Origin: Polytrichum commune
Taxonomy: Eukaryota; Streptophyta; Polytrichopsida; Polytrichales; Polytrichaceae
DNA: 60,000 nt
Direction: 5' to 3'
NCBI GenBank assembly: GCA_950295325.1
Contig: OX485808.1
Coordinates: 128,501 to 188,500 of the forward strand
This document shows, piece by piece, positions 34,501 through 46,061 of the stretch. Below the pieces are notes generated by a model. It had not been told where the DNA came from and did not search any database. It was given only the letters and a program-made list of their open reading frames with translations. Each line of letters starts with the position of its first letter. Position 1 is the stretch's first letter. The position numbers and the translations under genes are program-made.

Positions 34501-36519
34501 GTCCTTTTGCACTTCCAACACCAGCATCAAACTCTCATTACATGGATTTTGAGCCCACACATTAGAATCTTGGGGCAGGTCACATGCAGAATAAATTTAA
34601 CTCAACACCTATAGAAAATCCTAATCTGACCTCTAAGTAGATTAGTTGCCGCAACCTTTATTCTTAGGAGCCTATATCGCAACTTAATTTATTAGCACAA
34701 GAACCCCTCTTGCAAACCAAAAAAGAGGATCTATCAAACAGAAAATGGGAAGAATTTTATTTTATTTTTTAAAAAGAAAAAACTGGGGCTAACTATCCAC
34801 ATGTCAGCTTTAAATTCACAAGCAAGTGGCACTTTCTCCCCATGGGAAATCACATGAGTAAATGAACTGATGACCAAGAGGACTTTATTTCTCTGCTTCT
34901 AAGGGTATGGAGGGCCTATGCGATTGTTTGAAGAGAAAGAGGATCTTCAGAACTTGACCTCTTATAACTTCTGCATCTCAACTCCAATTCTGATAAAACT
35001 GGAATGACAATCTTTGTGATACATTGCAAATGCTGACCATATGAGAAAATTCCTGGTCGGATCCAACGGCTAAATTGTCTGTGGAGTTGAAAGTGCCCTC
35101 ACTTTCATAAAACAAAACCATCTCACAATGAGAACCCCTGTGAACAAGAGATAGAAGAATTGCATACCTTAGGTAAACAGCCTTCGTAATAGAGAGCAAA
35201 CAAAGCAGGAAAGATCTTTTTTTTGGCCAAGTCTCCAGATGCTCCTACAACAGTGATGCTAACTGTGGTTTCAGTCGAAACTGCGCCACCGTTCAGTGAT
35301 GCAGATTTAGGTGACTCATCATCTTTTTGGATGACCACTGCAGACTTAGGTTTTGGTGATCTCTCGCCTGTTTGTGCACCCCAATATCATCAATCAGAAT
35401 ACAAAAAAAACTGCACAGATAATTCCACCAAATTAAACTACGCAAAAACCGAAACAAAAGAATGTAGGGACCCCAACATCAATCAAAAACACAGAGAATT
35501 TACACAGAAAATCCACCAGAATTTTTTTTTATAAAACACAAAAGAACCCAAGGCACCCCAACACACTATATCCACCAAAAACAAATCACAAAAAAAAACC
35601 CAGAGCACCCAACCAACAATGAGAATACAAATAAGTTGCAGACAAAGTACACCAATTTCACAAAACCCACCAAAAAGAAAATCAAAAAGAAAATCCAGAG
35701 CGCCGCAGATTTTAGCGATTGCTGATGTCTCCCCTGTTCACACCCCAACGTCAATAAGATTACAAACAATTTGCACACAACATCCACAAATCCCGAAACC
35801 CGCCCAAAAAAGATCCACCAAAAGTCTCGAAACACAAAATCACAAGAACAAAGAAACCCAGAGCACACCCAACATTAATCAGAACACAGAGAAGTTGCAC
35901 ACAACCTCCACCAATTCACAAAACCTACCAGGAACAAAACAAAAAATCACCAGAAACCAGAAACCAAAACAAAGCGCCACGGCTTTTGGTGATGTTGTAC
36001 CAATTTCCCCCTTACTTGCACCCCAACATCAAACAGAATACAAAGAAAAGTTGCACACAAAACCACGAAAGAATTACAGACCACCGCGCAGTCGGGGTGG
36101 TGATGATGATCTGTCCCCTGCTTGCTAGCGCCGAATTCACAAAACCCCAAATCCCCAATCCCAGAATTAAAATCCAAAAAAAACACGCAAACAACATTCA
36201 TCGAGAGCGCGCACTGACCATCGGGGCTCTGCACAGGCACTCCCGCAGCCACGGCGAAGACAACGACTCGGCCATTGCGACGTCGAGTATTCCTAAGAAT
36301 GGATGTTGAAGCTAAAGGCAGCTTCGCATTCACCCCATTCATCCCTGCGCCCCATCGCCGCAGCAGCGTTGACGACGACGATGATGATAAACCCTGTTGT
36401 GTGGGAATACCATTGGAGCGCTCCTGCTGCTGATGTGAATTGTGGTTGAATAGAAGGCGGGGTGATTGCTGCTGCGGCGAGATTCCGCAATGGACGAAGA
36501 GCGCCTTGGAGAGCGCCAT
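28600..36519 (-). CDS. G6PD: Plastid glucose-6-phosphate dehydrogenase, ten exons
   Basis: Exons: 36519-36219, 35367-35168, 34430-34336, 34108-33994, 33284-33079, 32381-32232, 31604-31484, 30615-30386, 29821-29621, 28852-28600; all phases agree. The protein has 623 residues. Residues 1 to about 100 are Ser/Arg-rich and poor in acidic residues, a likely chloroplast transit peptide. NADP-binding [10 protein letters not shown] is at 142-151, EKPFGRD follows in exon 5, and the substrate-site DHYLGK is at 308-313. The C-terminus ends [19 protein letters not shown]194 and C202 ([12 protein letters not shown]) have the spacing of the redox-regulatory cysteine pair in plastid isoforms, which cytosolic ones lack. 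By family knowledge it makes 6-phosphogluconolactone and NADPH in the oxidative pentose phosphate pathway and is inactivated by thioredoxin in light. A Kozak-like GCCATGG surrounds the start and a telo-box lies about 390 bp upstream. Introns carry MITE copies and exon-like tandem repeats. Confidence 0.96.
30972..31438 (+). mobile_element. PIF/Harbinger-like MITE in a G6PD intron (copy A)
   Basis: Diverged copy of the 500-bp MITE at 56948-57447, antisense to G6PD in the intron between exons 7 and 8. The left end GGGGCACTTCACAC is preceded by TTA, the expected target trinucleotide. Internal landmarks such as CTACATGGAGTCCTACATGG are shared. The right terminal repeat is missing, so the copy is truncated. 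Confidence 0.75.
32579..33020 (+). mobile_element. PIF/Harbinger-like MITE in a G6PD intron (copy B)
   Basis: Second diverged copy, in the intron between exons 5 and 6. It shares CCCACTTCACTTT, CATTTGGTTGA and TATGGTCACAG with the other copies. The left terminus is degraded; the right terminus (AAGTAGCCC) is recognisable. Confidence 0.7.
35368..36135 (-). repeat. Degenerate tandem copies of the exon-2 acceptor region inside G6PD intron 1
   Basis: The start of exon 2 with its acceptor (GGGGTGCACAAACAG then GCGAGAGATCACC) has look-alikes at about 35740-35700, 36015-35975 and 36125-36085 on the minus strand. Each is followed upstream by the same A/C-rich module (plus strand CACCCCAACATCAA-CAGAATACAAA-AAGTTGCACACAA-CCACCAA), which also recurs without the exon-like part near 35465, 35550 and 35870. 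Strong strand asymmetry (plus strand almost only A and C) marks the whole block. Confidence 0.65.
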
Positions 36520-36906
36520 GGCGAGTGGATGATGATGATTGATGATGAATGAAGAAAGAGGTAATCAAGTACAGTGGTGCATCGCAGGAGGAGAAGTTGG
36601 AGGAGGAGGAGAACGGGGTGGAATGCAAGAAAGAATGGCGATGGTTCCAACAATGACTCCTCACTTCCGAGCTCGCTTCACTTATTTAAAGTTAGGGGGG
36701 GTCATTGATCGAAAGGAAGGAATCTCTTGCACTGCAATGCCAGTGCACTGTGAACACAACAGCGTCGTCCTAAATGGAATGTAGGGAGCGTCCTGGGAGG
36801 TTGTTCGGGCGAAGGAAACGGTGAAGAGCACAGTGGACAGGGAAGGAACACCGGTCGCCACTTCCTTCCAGGGTTTGGCCATTTGGCACTTGGGAGCTGA
36901 GGTAGC

Positions 36907-36915
36907 TTAGGGTTT
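36907..36915 (-). promoter_or_regulatory. Telo-box upstream of G6PD
   Basis: AAACCCTAA on the minus strand, about 390 bp before the G6PD start codon, within a C/T-rich plus-strand stretch (36920-36965). A common element of plant housekeeping promoters. Confidence 0.5.
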
Positions 36916-37019
36916 CTCCCCACCTCCTCCTCCTCCCCCCCTCCTCACTCCTCCCCCCTTCAATTCTTATTATTAGGGCTCTCATTCATACTTGCCGATT
37001 CACTCTCCCTCTCCCTCTA

Positions 37020-37470
37020 CTTTAGAACACACGGCCAGGGCGACGCCCTCACCTCTTTGAGCTGGGCCCCCCCCCACCCACAACATTTCAGGCATGTGGG
37101 TGTCATGTTCATGTTCCCCTCCTGCTCCGGAGTAGATTTTACACAACACAAAACTCGTGTTGCATTAGCAAATCCACGATGAAACATCTGCAAAACCCGG
37201 ACTGAAAATCGGACTTCTTCATATTTAGTTATGCTCATTGGGATTGCATGTTTATTGGTTCCTTAACTGGATGCATCGGTCCTCCCGCTCGTGCTCATTG
37301 TTGAGTGTAGAGTGGTTTATTAAAATTTGAAGACGTAGTCCAATTTCCTTCAGACCATGTGTTTCTTAATGATGTTTGCTCTTTGATCCTGGCCGAACCA
37401 CGTACCGATCAATCTAGGGGTCGAATTAAGAAAAACGGGCCACTTAAGACCCATCTACCTTATCCAAAGT
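37020..37470 (+). repeat. Dispersed repeat copy
   Basis: Matches 13560-13720 in part and 16690-16990 along most of its length (AATCGGACTTC, GTTGAGTGTAGAGTGG, GCCACTTAAGACCCATCTAC). With the inverted copy at 14225-14425 this gives at least four partial copies in the window. No protein is encoded; the class is unknown. Confidence 0.6.
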
Positions 37471-37925
37471 GAGAATGCACTCACTTATATTATAGCATGT
37501 ATGTTAGATTTTTATTGTTTTAATCCTAGAATCAACGTTAGGGACCCCTTACCCTAACTCCTAAACCGGGTCCCTAAGTCTAGAGGGACACACTTGAATA
37601 TTAAATTAACCACAACTATATAGGGTTTAGGTTTTACTAGACCCCTTTATTTGGGTAATGTTGGTGGGGGGGGGGCAGTTCAAAGAGTTGGGTGTTTAGT
37701 CTTGGCCCTCTTTGAGTTGGGACCCACCAACATTACCCAATATGAGAATGCAGTCATTTATATCATAGCCTATATTTTTTAAGAAGATTTGCCCTTAAGG
37801 TCAAAGCATTAAAAGTGCCGGATTAGTTTAGAGGGACCCACATAAATATTATTCTCGCACATATGAAGGTTAGGTTTCTACTAGATCCCCTTTACCTCAA
37901 TAATTTTGGTGTGGTATAGCTCGAG
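37465..37925 (+). repeat. Diverged tandem duplication (about 280 bp) with a perfect 18-bp hairpin
   Basis: 37469-37670 and 37745-37915 share GAATGCA-TCA-TTATAT-ATAGC, TAGAGGGACACAC, GGTTTAGGTTT-ACTAGA-CCC and TTTGGTG in order. Between them TTGGGTAATGTTGGTGGG (37651-37668) is the exact reverse complement of 37723-37740, giving an 18-bp stem with a 54-bp loop that includes a G run. Confidence 0.65.
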
Positions 37926-37929
37926 AGGT

Positions 37930-39930
37930 GGGTGTCTAGCCCTAGCCACACTAAGTTGGGTTTTGCAACAAGTTTTTCAACCACAAGTAACCAACCATGT
38001 TTATTGGGGCGGATATCATAGCCTGATAGCGAGTGGGGCGGAAAATCATTTAGAATAATCAAGCCTAAAGTTTTTGGGAATTATTAGGTCTAAGGGCCTA
38101 AATGAAAGGAAAAAGGGGTTTTTTTTTAAGAAATCATCAAAATGTCAAATAATTAGGATTTGGTGCGTTGGAACAACTCAATCCAAAGTCAATGTTTCAC
38201 ATGCATTGACAACACATTGTATCATGCGCATTCATTGTGGCATTCACATGAAGTCAACTTGGTGTTCATGTGTTAGGTAGTGAACCTCTCAAGTTTAAGA
38301 ATGTAAATAATTTGAGAGCATGTGCAGCCACAATGTTCACAACCCTAATTATCACATTGAGATCGCATAACATAAACCCTAAAGGTTAACATCACATATT
38401 TAGCCACCACGAATGAATGAAAAAAAGTTACAGTATATGGATTTGTATGTAAAGCATGTTATGTGCCAAAATAAACAAATATGTGCATACATATTTGCCT
38501 AATTTTTCATAATTTTGTACAGACCGCCTAAGCTCTTTTCTTGAAATTGATTAATTGTCGGGCAACTTTTGCCCACACCTAAGACCTACAATATACATAA
38601 GGGTCTAGGTTCAAGAAACACGGGTCCAAAATACCCCTAACTAAATGGCGCTTATTTTTGGACTCAAGATTGGATTGAGGATTGGTTTCTCAAACTAAGA
38701 GGAGTTAGTTTCTCAAGTTAAAAGACCACCAAGATTTGGCGGGAAAGTGGTGCTACACGAGCACCACTTTGTTTTTTGCACCTTGGACCTTGAATCTTAG
38801 TGTAAACTCCTTGAGTTTATAGTTTTGTTCTCAGCTAATAGGATCACTTGATTTGGGAGTTTCTTCGATATGGACTCTTAGTATAAACCGAACTAAGCAA
38901 TCAAACCCTACTAGGAGGCAAAGCATTTAATTGACATTAAGTATATTCAGACAAGGCATATATGCAAAGATAACAAGGGATGTGCACTTGTGGTGACAAA
39001 AACATCATACAACAATAGCAAAAGCAACAACACAACAACCACGACTTTGAATGTTTGTATTCCATGTTTACCAACCATCATACATCATAGAGGGCTCCTT
39101 ATTTCATCTTTACATGTGCCATAATGCAGTTTCCACGTGGGATACGAGTGGGACTTGGCAAATGTGAGCATGACATGTGACTTATTTTGAGGGGGAATTA
39201 ATTGATTTGTGTCATAATAGGGAGCCCTATTGTGGCCCTATTGTGGGCAATTCTAACCCCGCAAATACTTTGGCCATTAAAGTTACCCATAAAAAAATCC
39301 AAAAATAAAACTCTAGGTGGGTTGGTTGAAATGTGACTTGAGAGCATATTTGTAAGGCACCCGAGTTTTCTTAAGGAAAATTTTGATCTTCAAAGAGTTG
39401 TGTTTTTCTTCCCATCTAGTTGTACTAGGATGGGTGGGCCAAGCTTGCCTCGGATAAACTGATCCGGGATTTGAAGTGACAAATCCCATGGACAAACCAA
39501 ACCTTATTTGAGATGTTGAAATTTTCTTCAAACTTTAAAATTAGGATGGCAAGAGGAGGTTCAAGGAGTTTCACCCAACTTTCAAAATTAGTCTACAACA
39601 CACAACAAGCTAACGATCTTTTGATACAAAATTCTCTCAAAGAAGGGCAAAACTCCAAGTTTGGTCCCTTGTTTTGGGTATGCATACTTAAAGAGGATTG
39701 ATCACATGAGGCCCACGTAGATGCCTTATACCATACATTTAGGTCCACTTGGGCCAATTTGTGCCTAATGTTTAAATTTGAAATTGTATGACTTAGGCAC
39801 TTCATTGAGAATGTTGAATATCTTGAACACATGGATCTAGTAAGATTTAAATATGTAAATTGCAACATTTCAAATATTGAAGATGCAAAAACCTTGCACA
39901 TGATGAACTCATGCATTGATAGTGGAGGTA
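37930..39930. other. Intergenic repeats, no gene seen
   Basis: 38744-38770 is a perfect 11-bp inverted repeat (AAAGTGGTGCT, loop ACACG). 39540-39650 resembles 31995-32150 in the G6PD intron (GGAGTTTCACCCAACTT), so a dispersed repeat is present. No coding exon recognised. Confidence 0.45.
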
Positions 39931-39934
39931 TCTA

Positions 39935-40249
39935 CTAATCCAATCATAGTTTTGGTTGGAGTTGGTTGTTTTGCACACAATACTTCCCATGTTCAATAGG
40001 GTTTACGTGCATGCTTGGAGTTGATGTAGAGGTTTGAACAAAGAATGTTTTAGATTGGTTCATTGAGGGCCAAACTCATTTTGACATGCCAAGAGGTGCT
40101 AGAATGAAATTGGCCCTGATAAAATGACATCGAATATTTTTTCGTCCAAACCTCCACATTGACTCCAAGCATGTGTTGACAACTTACCAAACATTGATTT
40201 TCTTGTATGCAAAACAACCTACTCCCAACCCAAAGTTCGGTTGTATTAG
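39935..40249. mobile_element. Fold-back (MITE-like) element
   Basis: Arms 39935-40039 and 40144-40249 are imperfect reverse complements of about 105 bp (outer CTAAT-CAA-C...GTTGG-AGT-GGTTGTTTTGCA, inner CATGCTTGGAGT-ATGT-GAGGTTT) around a 104-bp spacer. No target duplication was identified with certainty. Confidence 0.6.
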
Positions 40250-41430
40250 AAGATCATTGTAGTGTGTGAAATGTTTGAAAGCAAGTTTGTATCATCATTA
40301 GCTTCATTACATGTTCTATGGATACTTTTTCATGTACAAAAGTTTCTCAATACCTATCTGCAATTTACAAATAAAATGAAATATTAAAATTTTGGAAAGA
40401 CAAGTATTGTCATGTACACTTATGCAAATGGTGAGTACAATTCCAAGGGTCCATCACAAAAGGAAAAATTGTGATGAACAATCAAAGGGTCATGTCATTA
40501 TAGCCGAACATTCATAATGCAAATTATATATATGGTCTTCCTACAAATAAAATTTGATCATAATCATGAATCTCATACTTTACCAAAATTGTTGAAATCA
40601 TGAATATTATACAATGGTGGAAAAAGTTGCAAGCTCAATATGTTCTTGTTGTGATCAAACTACGGGGGAAACTACACTAAATATCATATTTAGTTTCACT
40701 TACAATTCAGAGTTACACATTCCTATATCTTTGGACTACTAATGCATGTTTTTTAAAAACCAAGTAAAGATGTTGATGTTCTATAATGTTCAAACAATCA
40801 ATTCAACCTTTGTTGGTAAAAAAGAGATGTAAAATTATAGTGTTGCGTAATTACAAATAATAAGTGACACTAAATATCATATTTAGTGTATCATAAGTGA
40901 TATACGTTGGTAAGTGAGCACTTTGTGGTGTATAGAAGGCGATCATTCATGAAATTTCATAATTGAGATTATGGATGTGATAGCCAATTTTAGCATACTC
41001 ATTTTTAAAAATATACTTATTTTTCTTGTAAGATCCAATGATTTGAAAATCTAGAGTCCCAATGTGGGACAACGTTAAGTAGATTTGGACATGTTTTCAA
41101 AAACTGAAATTTTGGTTAAATCCTATGAGGTAGATATGTCAATACAACTCCAATACACCTAAATTTGATGAGAGAATACTAAACCCTCAATGGGAACTTA
41201 TATTTTAGGATATTAGAATATGATGGACAAAACCAACTTCATACTTTTTAATGTTAAATATATGGAATTAACTGACATGTAATGAGAAAATTCTAAAAAC
41301 AACTGTGATGACTTTATGATAATTATAATCATCATTGCATATTATATCGGAGGATCCTACCGTACAATTCAACATGTTGTAATTTTAGAATGAGAAATAG
41401 TCCAGTTTTACATAGATATCAGTTGGATGT
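40250..41430. other. AT-rich intergenic, nothing recognised
   Basis: The phrase AAATATCATATTTAGT occurs at about 40679 and 40867; otherwise no structure could be supported. Confidence 0.4.
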
Positions 41431-41551
41431 TGTGTGGTATTCCAGGAGCCCTGTTAGCAAGAATAATTTAGCAGCGACAACAAGGACTACGACAACAACC
41501 TTGAATTTGAAGGGAAAGTATGTAAAACTGGGCAAGGCAAAGAATTGAGGA

Positions 41552-42246
41552 GTGCTTTGTGTTCATGAAGTACAGGATGGGTCTAATTGGTCATTGCGAT
41601 GCCAAAACCTACATGAAATACAATACTATGAAGCCAATAAGTTTTTGTGGATCGTGATGTCTAGCATAAGTGGGGATGAGTTTCTCAGTGGCAAACCTCT
41701 TATGTTTGCTGATGCTTATAAAGAGGAGAAATACAAGCAACAGTGGGTCAAGGGATTGAAGGTTTTGTTAGATGTGCCATTGGTTTTATTTGTTGTGTCA
41801 CCTCATATGGAATCCAATAACATGGCTAATGTTGGTGTTGACGGTTTGAGTGCGATATCTGAAGGTGTGCAGAATAACACGGTGAAAATGCTAAGGAAAT
41901 ATGATGGCAAGGTGGCCAAAAAGGATCAAGCAAAGAAAGTGGTTGATTCCAGTTTGCAAGTTGGGCACCACTATTCATAATTGCCATAATGATTGTTTGC
42001 TAGTGTTGGATCTTGCAATTGTTGCGTGCTTGCTTCAAATGTGCAAGTTCCTGGTGCTCTTGATGTTTTTATTGTGGAGACCTCAACCATTGTGCCTATC
42101 CATGTCCATACGTCCATACCCAACAATTACCCTCGTTGGGTTAAGCTGTGGGACCCCTTGTCCCCTCCAGAGGAAGAACTCAAAAAGGTTGCCAATCAAA
42201 ATGGTGAAAGAACTTCAATGTGTTTCAAAACACAAGAGTACATGTA
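41552..42246 (+). pseudogene. Orphan coding remnant with frameshift
   Basis: A plus-strand frame of about 140 codons (ending ...QAKKVVDSSLQVGHHYS) is followed after a frame change by an open stretch ending in WVKLWDPLSPPEEELKK near 42240. Amino-acid composition is protein-like, but the family is not recognised. It lies about 230 bp from the 3' end of cyclophilin H, in convergent orientation. Likely a broken gene or a transposon-derived fragment. Confidence 0.35.
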
Positions 42247-42475
42247 GTTAGTGTATATTTACTGCTGCAAAATGGAGGAGACAGTAGCTCTTAAAGATTG
42301 TTGAATCAAGAAAGTGTTCCTGCCAGGTAGATCTTTTGGTGTCTGGAAGAACATGAACTGGGGGAATCCTTGAGAAGCCCAAGGGCAGTGCTCAAGTGTT
42401 CTGATCCTTTGCAGAAAGCTACCACCCCAGTTTTAGGCCTATCAAGACAACTGACAAATTGTCAACTGCAAGGGT

Positions 42476-45400
42476 CTACATTTCCCCACACTCAGCTATG
42501 GTACATGCAAGCTTAGGACGGTTATTTTGTCCTGTTTGCACATTCTCTATCTTCCTCATCACCAGCAATCCCTCTCCAAGTACACGCTGCAAATCCAACC
42601 CCATCCCAATGGTCAGAATGTCAGAAGGAAATAAACAGCACCAAGAGTACGACACCAGAATTCAATGCAGTTCTGTCCAAGGACAATGAAGCTTCAACTG
42701 CAAAGCTAGGTCAGATTTTAAAAGAGCACACTTAACTTCTGAGCTAATATACAGTAATTTATTTTGAGGATAAATGCAGGTGACTTGTCTTTCAATTGCA
42801 ATTCTAATCCATAGGTCTGCAGGCAAGTCTACAGTAAATAGATGTTGACTATGGAGGAGGGTTGAGTTTTTATTCACTAAGGTAACATATTGACTAGAAC
42901 TGGACATACTTGCACTTAAAAATAAATATTCTGGTGTCAGCAACTGCTGTCAAGAGGAGTCTTGGCAGATGTTCAATGACTACTTGCAGAGTTAAATGAA
43001 GATAAACATTTTAGTATAGAAAACAATGATACACCAGTACAACAATATGGGATAAATTGTAGTAAATTAAAGCCCTAAAACACAGTCCGAATTGGAACAC
43101 ATACAGCCTGGAAATGGTTCAGTGAAGATACCCCAAACACGACGTGCTTGTTGTCTAACCAGTCGCATTTGGCACATGTGATGAAGAACTGATATCAACA
43201 ACCACAAGCAGGACTCTTAGCACACACGTAGAGAGACCACAAACGCACATGAAACAAGAAATATGATAAGAAAGAAAACAAGGAATCTGTGCACATATTT
43301 AGGAGTGATGGGTTTGAAAGAATGCTTCGATTGATGCTTAAATTTCCAAGACACTAATTCTTTGAAGAGGAAACTCAGATATGGACTTATTGCAAATGTT
43401 TCTCAGAAATGAGCAAAGCCAAGAAGTGGAGTAGCATGGGTACCTGGCAGCCATTAGTGTTTGGTCCACTGTTAGCCTGAGAGAAAAAAAAAAACAAAAA
43501 GCCTTGAATGAGTGATCCCAAGTAAATTACCACTCACAAACATACCACACTAAGAAACAGTAGATGGCTTTATCATTTAGGGTCAGTATTACAATTTTTA
43601 CGAGGATGACCATGGATGAGAGAAAAAAATGGCCATCAATTTCTTCCCCTGAATACTTGAACGGCCTTTCAGTGCACAAATCTAGGTAATTTATTATGTG
43701 GTGGAAGGAGCTCTAGTCCACACTCTATAGCAAGGCAGTTGGAAGTGCTTAGCACTGGAACATCTGGAAACTGGTCTTAGGAAACGAAAATCTAAAATTA
43801 TACCAGGCCTGTAAAGCAATACATGAAAGTGCAGTAAGTGCAGAGTACCATGGAGAGTAAGCCTGGGCCCGTGTGCTTGGCGATAAAATTTTCGTCATCA
43901 AATTTACTCCCATATATACTCACACAGCCACTCCCATCCCCCTTCACAAAGTCACCTCCTTGAATCATGAAGTCCTTGATAACACGGTGGAATGTAGAGG
44001 CTTTAAACCCAATTGGGTTGTTGTTTTTCCTACACATCTCACACAAGCTAAAATTGAAAACTTGAGCATGACATCAATCTAAGAAACGAGGAACAAAATC
44101 AACAGAATCCAAAGTAGACTGGATATGGAGTACAGCAACAAAGCTGTTGTCATTAATTGGTGGTACCTGAATTCTCCTGTGCAAAATTGCCTGACAAATA
44201 CCCACCAAAGCACCTTGTCAGGTGTATTTTAACAATGCAACTCCATCCTGAATTCTAATTTTCTGAATGCAATGCAAGCATATCAAGAACCAACACCATA
44301 TCTAGGACTCAGAAGATCTCTCCAGCCTGTTGCTCACAAAACATGGGCACCATTGATGAAATATCCTTGTAAGTATCGTATTCCAGACAACACTAACAGA
44401 TACAGATAACCAGTAAATAAATAAAAAATGTAATCAAGAGGAATAGATAATCCCAAGATATTAGAGTTCCATACTCAACCTAGCGCAATCAAAATGAAAC
44501 AATCAGGAACAACAATGTATTAGGAAACTACCAAGCATGCAGCAATAGCTAAATGGTAACAAGCCATTTCAATAGGCACTGAAGTACAAATTATGAGGGA
44601 GAAAATTTGATTTTTCAAGAAAGCACCCTTTCTTTTCTAAGAGGGCTTTGTACCCTAAACCCCTCTTCTTGCAAGCATATCTATGTGCAGCAGCTACTAC
44701 ATCATCGTAGATTGCACAAATTTCTTCGCTTGTGGTTTATAGCTTTCCAAGTAACAGACAGTTCCTGTGGTCCAGGCATATAGGCAACCGATACCCCTAA
44801 ATTACAACTTTGAATAGAGGTACCGGCTATTCCAGCAAAGAGAGCTCACACATAAGAAATGTTGGATCTGATTGACTTAATATAGAATAGAAAATTTACT
44901 TCTTATATGTACAATCTCTGTGTCTCCTTCAATTGATAATAAAAAGGTACAAAACGAATGCTTCTAAATGACTACTAGACCCTAAACCCTAAACCCTCGG
45001 AAAACCATCTCTTGTTGGAATTGCAGATACAGTCATTCTTGACACAACTTTAAATCCTATACTGTAACCAAAAAGAAAAAGAAAAAAAATTCGGGTCTGG
45101 ATATTAGTGTAACTGCACTAACGTAGAGTTACGAAGTTTCTCCTTCAGAATATGATATTGGACGACTACCCGGCAATTCCGACCATCCAAAAATTACAAG
45201 CAAATAAAAATCTACAGAACAAAAAATCTTTCAGACACAAACACATTGCTTTCAGTATATTCAAAAGTTTAACCTGGGCAAACCCGTTTCAACACCTCAA
45301 GGACTTTTCTCAACTATGGACGAGAATCATATTTAAGCAACCATTGACACCACCCCAACGCAAAACCTTTGTTGCTTCCCGCACCTCAAATCATAAACTC

Positions 45401-46061
45401 GCCATTGAGACTGGCCAGTGGCTAAATATCCCAATCCCTAAAACTAACAAATTATGCCATTTTTTCTCTTGCAATGTAGTTCAAAAGGAAGCACACTTGT
45501 GTTGGAGTGTCCCCCTACAACTTCGTTTATGGATAGATTCCCATCCCTATTTCAGAATGTAGTAATAGGCAGCCTCAAGTCTTTCTACCAATTGGACTAT
45601 CGAGTTAATATTAGCAGCTATCTCAAGTGGCCTCCGTTACTCTACGGGATTAGCTTTCTGACACCATCTTGATGTACTTCTAGTCCCATAAGCCGTTTGG
45701 CTTCCTGGACTTCAGAATCAATTTCTTTTCAATTCGTTTCCTATTTATTATACAATCTCTTGACCGTTGGCTTTTCAGAGACAATCCAATGCCCTCTCCC
45801 CCACTCTTTCCCAGCGGTGGGACTCTTTAGGATTTAGGGTTTAGGGATTAGAACTGCTCCTACCCACCTGAAATTTTCTGCCGTCTTGGGGACAATGTCA
45901 GCAAAGAGCTCCATCTTGATTCGCCCGGCAGGCAAGCTACCAATGGTGACATCGAAGAAGACGATCGGGTTCTTCGCATTGGGCGGTCTCACATGCCATT
46001 CCACTGCTGGTGCTGGGGCCCCTCCTCCTACAGGTACCGCTGCCGGTGCTGTCGCTGCCAT
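42476..46061 (-). CDS. PPIH: Cyclophilin H-type peptidyl-prolyl isomerase (U4/U6 snRNP-associated), six exons
   Basis: Exons: 46061-45868, 44190-44167, 44029-43849, 43476-43444, 43188-43132, 42586-42476; phases agree. The protein has 199 residues from ATG 46061. An Ala/Pro/Gly-rich N-terminus precedes [20 protein letters not shown] and one complete cyclophilin domain. All catalytic and cyclosporin-site residues checked are present: R88, F93, M94, Q96, F146, W154, H159, each exactly 33 beyond human cyclophilin A numbering. The VEWHVRPPN start and CGEM end match plant CYP22-type proteins, orthologous to cyclophilin H, which joins the U4/U6.U5 tri-snRNP. That orthology is by remembered similarity. 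Exon 2 is only 24 nt and exon 4 only 33 nt. Intron 1 (1.68 kb) contains a LINE tail and an interstitial telomere-like tract. A telo-box precedes the gene. It is divergent from CDC27. Confidence 0.95.
44979..44997 (+). repeat. Short interstitial telomere-like tract
   Basis: ACCCTAAACCCTAAACCCT, nearly three plant telomere units, inside cyclophilin H intron 1. A second short TTTAGGG pair lies at about 45832-45845. Confidence 0.7.
45152..45672 (+). mobile_element. LINE open-reading-frame C-terminal remnant
   Basis: The plus-strand frame encodes [20 protein letters not shown] then [10 protein letters not shown] and, after a frameshift near 45490, [20 protein letters not shown]. This is the pattern of the Cys/His tail of LINE reverse transcriptases (R[12 protein letters not shown]...RxCxxC...ExHFLxxC...R...F). 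It is antisense inside cyclophilin H intron 1, truncated and frameshifted. It could belong to the same LINE family as the fragment at 27995-28230. Confidence 0.7.

Noticed and set aside
35566-36309. Open frames of 100-169 codons on both strands in G6PD intron 1
   Set aside because: A/C-biased tandem repeat lacks stops by composition; no conserved protein.
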